NCBI GenBank assembly: GCA_020024455.1
Contig: JAHHTU010000011.1
Coordinates: 1-60,619, forward strand
Reading direction: 5' to 3'
Length of the DNA stretch: 60,619 nt
Origin: Anaerotignum sp.
GTDB lineage: Bacteria > Bacillota > Clostridia > Lachnospirales > Anaerotignaceae
The notes below the pieces were generated by a model. It was not told the DNA's origin. It searched no databases and saw only the letters and a list, made by a program, of their open reading frames with translations. This document shows positions 55,824 to 60,619 of the stretch, piece after piece. A program made the position numbers and the translations under genes. The stretch's first letter is position 1; every line of letters begins with the position of its first letter.

Positions 55824-56012
55824 ATGTGTGGATTGAATGGTTATGGAAATGACAATTTTATTTGGATTATTTTGTTGCTGTGCTGCTGCGGCAACAACAA
55901 CAACAACGGCTGCGGCAACGATAATGCATGGTTGTGGATTTTGATTTTGTTGTGCTGCTGCGGCAACAACGGCTTTAACAACAATCAACTGAATAACTGT
56001 GGAGGCTGCTGA
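55824..56012 (+). CDS. Cys/Asn-rich small membrane peptide with internal repeat
   Basis: A 62-residue peptide starting MCGLNGYGNDNFIWI. It contains two copies of one unit: NDN, a hydrophobic stretch, CCCGNN, then an Asn-rich linker (about 9-31 and 32-52), and ends NNCGGC. Ten cysteines in 62 residues sit just after each short membrane-like segment. The pattern is that of the Clostridial peptides often labelled chorion class high-cysteine protein, whose function is not known. A perfect AAGGAGGT site precedes the ATG and a good terminator follows, so it is a real expressed gene despite its size. Spore-coat or membrane roles are guesses. Confidence 0.75.
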   Translation: MCGLNGYGNDNFIWIILLLCCCGNNNNNGCGNDNAWLWILILLCCCGNNGFNNNQLNNCGGC

Positions 56013-56039
56013 TACTTTTTCAAAAGATTAGACAGCAAA

Positions 56040-56076
56040 AAGGAGATGAAGTCCAAAGGGATTTCATCTCTTTTTT
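56040..56076 (+). terminator. terminator of the Cys-rich peptide gene
   Basis: AAGGAGATGAAGTCC / GGATTTCATCTCTTT stem with a four-base loop and T run. Confidence 0.88.
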
Positions 56077-56150
56077 GTGTTGGATATGGATTGTTTTTTT
56101 GATAGGGTGTGATACAATAAAACAAAAAACAACAAAGGAAGTGACCGGTT

Positions 56151-57071
56151 TTGGATTTGGAACTGGAATTAAAAAAACAAGGTGTCAATCCGGCTTTATT
56201 GGAGGCGGTTCATACATTTCGGAAACAGAATCAAACAGAACAATCATTTTTATACCGCATTCCGGAAGTAAAATATGTGTATTACGGAAAAGAAGTATGG
56301 GAGGCGGCACTGGCAGCACTGTTATGTGGAGAGAATGTGCTGTTGGCAGGCCCGAAAGCGACCGGAAAAAACACATTGGCAGAAAATTTGGCAACATTAT
56401 TTCAAAGACCTGTATGGAATATTTCCTGTTATGTCAATATTGATGCGGCGGCATTGATTGGAACGGATACATTTGTCAATCAAAATGTGGTGTTTCGAGA
56501 TGGTCCGGTCAGTTTGTGTGCAAAACATGGCGGTTTTGGCATTTTGGACGAAATCAATATGGCAAAAAATGAGGCGTTGGCGGTGTTGCACGCTGTGTTG
56601 GACTTTCGTAAACATATTGATGTTTCCGGATATGATGCCATTGTCTTGGACAAAGCAACCCGCTTTATTGCAACCATGAATCATGGATATGCGGGGACAA
56701 GAGAAATCAATGAGGCGTTGGCATCTCGTTTTGTGGTCATTCATATGCCGATGATTGGCACAGAAAATTTGCAGAAGTTGTTGTTGCGGGAATTTCCAAA
56801 TCTAAAACCGCAGTGGGCAGAACAATTTGCGTTGTTGTTTCGGGAATTGGAACAAAAATGCAACAGCTCTGAAATTTCCACAAAGCCATTGGATTTCAGA
56901 GGATTGCTTGCATCTGTTCGTATGATACAGCAGGGATTGTCGGCAGGGGCGGCTTTGCAGATTGGCATTGTGAACAAATCCTTTGATGCATTGGAAAGAC
57001 AGTTGGTTGCAGATATGATTGCGGTGCGTATTCCCCATACATTTGGGGCAGACGACTTATTTGACAGGTAA
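56151..57071 (+). CDS. MoxR-family AAA+ ATPase
   Basis: A 306-residue MoxR-like ATPase, a chaperone type that works with VWA proteins to load metals or remodel enzymes. The Walker A is GPKATGKN (67-74), in which Asn replaces the usual Thr/Ser; Walker B is FGILDEIN, and an Asn/Arg sensor region (FIATMNHGYAGTREINEALASRF) is present. The start is TTG at 56151 after GGAAGTGA; no ATG is available before Walker A. The next gene is its VWA partner, six bases downstream. Clients are unknown. Confidence 0.88.
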   Translation: MDLELELKKQGVNPALLEAVHTFRKQNQTEQSFLYRIPEVKYVYYGKEVWEAALAALLCGENVLLAGPKATGKNTLAENLATLFQRPVWNISCYVNIDAAALIGTDTFVNQNVVFRDGPVSLCAKHGGFGILDEINMAKNEALAVLHAVLDFRKHIDVSGYDAIVLDKATRFIATMNHGYAGTREINEALASRFVVIHMPMIGTENLQKLLLREFPNLKPQWAEQFALLFRELEQKCNSSEISTKPLDFRGLLASVRMIQQGLSAGAALQIGIVNKSFDALERQLVADMIAVRIPHTFGADDLFDR

Positions 57072-57077
57072 TGTGTT

Positions 57078-58796
57078 ATGGAAAAAAAAGAAATGGAAAA
57101 ATTGCGTGCATACCATTTGATTTGGAATGCGGCAGGAGATTATCAGATACATTCGGATTATGCCGCATTTGATTTGGAAGGAAATGCAGATATTTATTTC
57201 AATCATATTATTGGAGCAACACATAAATATTATGATTTTGAAAAATTGGGTGTATTGTTTGCGGAAATACAGCAGGCAAGAGATTGTGTATTATATGAAG
57301 AATTGCTATGGTTGGGGTTGGAAAATGCTGTGTTTTTGCGTGCCAAAAAAGACAGACCGATTTTGGCATATTGGCGTGAGGCATATGCAAAGTCATTTTT
57401 GGAAAGAACCACGGAAAATTTGAAACAAGAGTTGTTTTGGCAAATCAAGGTGGCACATTATCAACTGGTTTTGGGACAAGAGCCGTCTTTGAACGTATAT
57501 GAACAGAAGTTGTTGACAGCATTGACGTTTTCGCCTGATTGGTCGGAAGAGGAAATCATTGCCCGTATGCATGAAATCATAGATACATTTTTCGGCGGGA
57601 AATTCTTCCGCAGTTTGGACAGCAAACTGGCAAGATGGTATGTTCGCAGACGGTTTCATCTGCCATTTGCGATGCAGGGAAAAAGTGGTGCGGTACGGTA
57701 TTTGGATTGGATAGACGAACAGGGGGGCGGAAGTTCCAAGCAGGTACAGCAACCACCTTTGTTTTTGCCGTTTTATATGGGAAAGGCAAAAGAACGTGCA
57801 TTGAAAGGATATATCGAGGGCTGTTTTGGTACTTCTGTTTTTTCTTATGCGGAAATATTGGATATGGAAAAACGGCTGTGTGTGGATAACCATAAAAATT
57901 GCTATTTGCATTTTACAAAAGGCAAGGCATTAGATGTTGCACAAACGCAGAAGAGCGAAAGCCAACTGCGTGTATTTTTTGATAGACAACAAGAATGGAA
58001 TTTGGCATATCAACAAGACCATGCAACACAAAACAGACGGGATATTTGCCTGCTGACAGAAAAAGTACAAGAAGCAATACAGGTACACATGGCATCGGAT
58101 TGTGTGCCTGCCAGAACAGGCGTATTGCAAAGTGCGTTGATTTGGCGAGGGTTATATTGTCATGAAACAAGAATTTTTCAAAAATCCGAACCCGAAAAAC
58201 CGGAAAATTTTACAGTGGATATTTTACTCGACGGTTCTGCATCGCAAAAAGAAAAACAGACAGTCATTGCCAATCAATGTTGGGTGATTGCGGAAAGTTT
58301 GACACAGTGCGATATTCCGGTGCGTATATTGTCTTATAACAGTGTGAGTGGCTGTACGGTGATACAGATTTTAAGAGATTATGAAAAACCGGAAGAAAAT
58401 CAAAATGTATTTCGTTATATGGCGGCAGGGTGGAACAGAGATGGATTGGCATTGCGTGCCGTGGGGGATTTGATACAAAAAGAACGTGCAGAACATCAAT
58501 TATTGATTGTGCTTTCCGATGCACACCCAAACGATGACCAAAAAATTCCATGGAAAGGGTTTTCTGCTTGGGGACGGGATTATGCCGGCAATATTGCTGT
58601 GGAAGATACTGCAAAAGAAGTGGAAAAATTGAAAAAAAGCGGTTTGGCAGTGGTTTGTGTGTTCACAGGCGGGGTGGCAGAAGAACAGGCAGTCAAAAAG
58701 ATTTATCAAAATGATGTGGTTGCCATTCAAGATGTGCATGATTTTGCAGAGGCAGTCGGCAATGTATTACAGGAAAAAATCATGTTTTTGGCATAA
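57078..58796 (+). CDS. VWA-domain protein, MoxR partner
   Basis: A 572-residue protein with an unclassified helical N-terminal region (1-360) and a C-terminal von Willebrand A domain (about 375-570). The metal-binding MIDAS starts DGSAS, with IVLSDAHPND as the distal Asp strand. The layout is like NorD/CobT-type partners of MoxR ATPases. Coupled to the ATPase gene by a six-base gap, with AGGTAATGTGTT before the ATG. No dedicated target enzyme gene is adjacent, so the complex's job is open. Confidence 0.85.
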   Translation: MEKKEMEKLRAYHLIWNAAGDYQIHSDYAAFDLEGNADIYFNHIIGATHKYYDFEKLGVLFAEIQQARDCVLYEELLWLGLENAVFLRAKKDRPILAYWREAYAKSFLERTTENLKQELFWQIKVAHYQLVLGQEPSLNVYEQKLLTALTFSPDWSEEEIIARMHEIIDTFFGGKFFRSLDSKLARWYVRRRFHLPFAMQGKSGAVRYLDWIDEQGGGSSKQVQQPPLFLPFYMGKAKERALKGYIEGCFGTSVFSYAEILDMEKRLCVDNHKNCYLHFTKGKALDVAQTQKSESQLRVFFDRQQEWNLAYQQDHATQNRRDICLLTEKVQEAIQVHMASDCVPARTGVLQSALIWRGLYCHETRIFQKSEPEKPENFTVDILLDGSASQKEKQTVIANQCWVIAESLTQCDIPVRILSYNSVSGCTVIQILRDYEKPEENQNVFRYMAAGWNRDGLALRAVGDLIQKERAEHQLLIVLSDAHPNDDQKIPWKGFSAWGRDYAGNIAVEDTAKEVEKLKKSGLAVVCVFTGGVAEEQAVKKIYQNDVVAIQDVHDFAEAVGNVLQEKIMFLA

Positions 58797-58847
58797 ACAT
58801 ACAAAAAGATGAAAAATGGATAAGAATATGGTTTCTTGTTTTTTTAT

Positions 58848-58876
58848 TTGACAAAGATTGTAAAAAGTGGTATTAT
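58848..58876 (+). promoter_or_regulatory. sigma-A promoter of the FUSC-like gene
   Basis: TTGACA (58848-58853), 17-base spacer, TATTAT (58871-58876). Confidence 0.82.
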
Positions 58877-58942
58877 TTCTATTTAATGAATGATAAGATA
58901 AAGAAAATATAAAGAAAAAATCAGAGTTGGAGGGATTTCGTT

Positions 58943-60022
58943 TTGACGTTTTATGAACAATTACAATTGGGGCAAGCAGGTTCAAAAGCATACATCAAAC
59001 AAGCGGAAACACCAGCAGAAAAAAGAAAAAGAACTGTTATCTATTTGACAAAAATTGTTTTGACACTTTTGTTTTGTATCGCTTTTGTGGGTGTATTCAG
59101 TTACTTGTTTGGTGCAGAAAACAGTACTGCCGGCGTTGTTGTACTGTTATTTTTATTGGTATTTCGACAGGTGGATTTGGGTATCAAACCAAAACAAGGT
59201 GCATATGTGATGCTGGGCATTGGTGCAATTATCATCGTTTGCCCAAAATTGGCAAACATGGTTTCTCCCGTTGCGGGACTTTTTATCCATTTTGCGGCAA
59301 TTTTTGCATTGGCAGTGCTGGGGTGTCATCAGGTGCAAATGCGTAACCAAGGGATTATCGTGATGGCATACTTACTGTTATTTGGATATGAAGTGACCGG
59401 TATGGCGTATGTAAAACGTGTGATTGGTTTGGCACTTGGTTTTTGTTGGGCAGCTTCTTTGATGTATCGTTCCGGCAAAAACAGAACCCATGCAGATGGT
59501 GCTTTGGATATGTGCAAACAATTTGATTTGAGAACAGACCGTTCTTTCTGGCAGTTGGGCATGGCATTGACTGTTGCTTTGACTGTGTCGGTTGGTGAAT
59601 GGCTACATTTACCAAGGGTGATTTGGGTAGGTTTTGCGGCGTTGTCTGTGACACAGATGGTAAAAGCAGACCGTATGCAAAGAACACGTAATCGTTTAAC
59701 AGGTGTGCTGGGCGGCGTGATTTTGTATTGGATTTTGATGCAGTTTATACCAACAGAATGGGCAGCATATTTGGGTATGATTGGCGGTTTCTGTTTGGGA
59801 TTTTGCACACATTATGCATGGCAGACAGTGTTTAACTGTTTCGGGGCATTGTCTATGGCAACTGTTGTGTTGGGGGTAGAAGGTGCAGCGTTGTATCGTT
59901 TGGTGGATACCATTTTTGGTGCTTTGTTTGCATTGGTATGTTATGCTGTTTATGAAAAAGTTGGGCAGAAATGGAAAACAAGCTGTCCCATGGTAGGCAG
60001 TGAAATGAATAAAGGTTCATAA
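58943..60022 (+). CDS. FUSC-like membrane protein
   Basis: A 359-residue protein with about ten hydrophobic segments in two similar halves (about 30-175 and 205-335), each with a charged loop of the type RSGKNRTHADG or KADRMQRTRNRLTGVLGG. The second is a hallmark of the fusaric acid resistance/aromatic acid exporter (FUSC) superfamily, which is thought to export aromatic acids. A soluble N-terminal lead (1-30) precedes the first helix. The start is TTG at 58943 behind GGAGGG. The substrate is unknown. It is followed at four bases by the next gene. Confidence 0.78.
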   Translation: MTFYEQLQLGQAGSKAYIKQAETPAEKRKRTVIYLTKIVLTLLFCIAFVGVFSYLFGAENSTAGVVVLLFLLVFRQVDLGIKPKQGAYVMLGIGAIIIVCPKLANMVSPVAGLFIHFAAIFALAVLGCHQVQMRNQGIIVMAYLLLFGYEVTGMAYVKRVIGLALGFCWAASLMYRSGKNRTHADGALDMCKQFDLRTDRSFWQLGMALTVALTVSVGEWLHLPRVIWVGFAALSVTQMVKADRMQRTRNRLTGVLGGVILYWILMQFIPTEWAAYLGMIGGFCLGFCTHYAWQTVFNCFGALSMATVVLGVEGAALYRLVDTIFGALFALVCYAVYEKVGQKWKTSCPMVGSEMNKGS

Positions 60023-60025
60023 AAT

Positions 60026-60598
60026 ATGAGAAAAAAGCCAAGACAAAATGACAGAAAATATCGGCAACATCAATTTCCGTATGCATGGGAACACGAATGT
60101 ATCAAGCAGTTGGGGATTTCTCCGCAGTTTTTCCATAAGGTACACAGCAGCAAATGGAAACATATTTATGACCAAATCACAGAAACATTTGTGGATAAAA
60201 CAAAAACATGGAGGAATGGTCTGCATTGGGCAAATACAAACGGATATGCACCGAAATGTACACGATTGGGTGCGTATCAGACAGACACCGAAAAATGGTT
60301 TTTGCATTTGCCGCAAATCATTGGTGATACAGAATGTAATGTATATTTTTTATTGGATAATGGCGGTGCTTACGAGCAATCAAAATTTTGGATTTTTGAA
60401 GTCAGAGTAAAAGAATTGATACAAATATTGGATTTGTGTTATGAAACCGTTTTTTTGGACGTTGGATTGGGTTGGCCTGATTATTACATTGTGTCCAAAA
60501 AATATGAATGGTTGATAGGATATAACCATCATGATATTGTTTCCTTTGTAGGGGAAGGAATTTGTTTGGATTGTTTTGCAAAAGGTATGGTGAAATGA
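60026..60598 (+). CDS. hypothetical protein, 190 residues
   Basis: A basic N-terminus (MRKKPRQNDRKYRQHQFPYAW) is followed by a globular part rich in Trp, Tyr and His. It includes LGISPQFFHKVHSS, YFLLDNGGAYEQSK, FLDVGLGWPDYYIVSKKYEWLI and a final CLDC. I do not recognise the family; the middle resembles small Firmicute proteins of unknown function that carry a WxDYYIVSKxxxW-type motif. It starts three bases after the FUSC-like stop with AAAGG in that gene's last codons, so they are cotranscribed. The terminator overlaps its stop codon. Confidence 0.6.
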   Translation: MRKKPRQNDRKYRQHQFPYAWEHECIKQLGISPQFFHKVHSSKWKHIYDQITETFVDKTKTWRNGLHWANTNGYAPKCTRLGAYQTDTEKWFLHLPQIIGDTECNVYFLLDNGGAYEQSKFWIFEVRVKELIQILDLCYETVFLDVGLGWPDYYIVSKKYEWLIGYNHHDIVSFVGEGICLDCFAKGMVK

Positions 60599-60612
60599 CC
60601 ATACCTTTTTTC
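60580..60612 (+). terminator. terminator at the right edge
   Basis: AAAGGTATGGT / ACCATACCTTT stem with a six-base loop and T run, overlapping the preceding gene's last codons. Its stem sequence GGTATGGT / ACCATACC recurs in the terminator at 44537. Confidence 0.88.
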
Positions 60613-60619
60613 TGTTTTT

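Noticed and set aside
55800..55988. A 62-codon minus-strand ORF rich in Ala/Val/Gln opposite the Cys-rich peptide gene
   Set aside because: It is the antisense shadow of the GGC/AAC/TGC repeats; it has no ribosome site and the plus-strand gene has one.
1..60619. CRISPR arrays, rRNA genes and intact insertion sequences
   Set aside because: No regularly spaced direct repeats, no rRNA-like stretches and no intact transposase with terminal inverted repeats were seen.

Overview
The window looks like a chromosomal segment of an AT-rich, anaerobic, spore-former-type Firmicute (class Clostridia, probably Lachnospirales or a neighbour; genus not provable from this sequence alone). Pointers are an Ile T-box leader before ileS, a class III (Firmicutes) fructose-1,6-bisphosphatase, a YlmC/YmxH-type PRC-barrel protein, an oxygen-sensitive class III ribonucleotide reductase with NrdR, a BMP/YufNOPQ-like nucleoside ABC transporter, strong use of TTG leucine codons, and at least four genes that appear to start with TTG.

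Region 1, 1-11.4 kb, is acquired DNA that by eye is more GC-rich at its left end. It holds an oriT-like inverted repeat with a pMV158-type nick motif, a MobV/Pre relaxase, a small ORF, a large serine recombinase broken by a deletion and a nonsense codon, and a frameshifted Cro/CI-type regulator: the decayed remains of a mobilizable element. Next comes an apparently intact type I restriction-modification operon (hsdM, hsdS, a TIR-like NADase/effector gene, hsdR) closed by a strong terminator. The TIR-like gene between hsdS and hsdR is the best candidate for a composite defence system. A degraded stretch (10.8-11.4 kb) marks the return to host-like sequence.

Region 2, 11.4-28.9 kb: a DUF4300-like lipoprotein, a 1021-residue PAS/GAF/GGDEF/EAL c-di-GMP protein, a small membrane protein, an HxlR regulator, a degenerate plus-strand gene, an SDR-HAD pair, a polytopic membrane protein, class III Fbp, convergent nicotinate phosphoribosyltransferase, T-box plus isoleucyl-tRNA synthetase (type 2), a secreted serine protease and a GNAT acetyltransferase.

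Region 3, 29-48.6 kb: a P-loop protein, a CoA-transferase, an RlmL-like rRNA methyltransferase, tgt-yajC, then a nucleoside uptake and salvage block (BMP lipoprotein, dual-domain ATPase, two permeases, two nucleoside hydrolases). It is followed by the ruin of a second PAS/EAL gene directly before a chemoreceptor gene, a small wHTH-like protein, tRNA-Ser(CGA), a secreted M3-type metallopeptidase and homoserine dehydrogenase.

Region 4, 48.6-60.6 kb: two identical tRNA-Pro(AGG) genes bracket an ECF sigma/anti-sigma pair. Then come hisK, nrdDG (minus strand) facing ylmC-nrdR (plus strand) with two NrdR boxes exactly 31 bp apart in the divergent promoter region, a tiny Cys/Asn-rich membrane peptide with an internal duplication, a MoxR-VWA pair, a FUSC-like membrane protein and an unrecognised protein. 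No CRISPR array, rRNA or intact IS element was seen.
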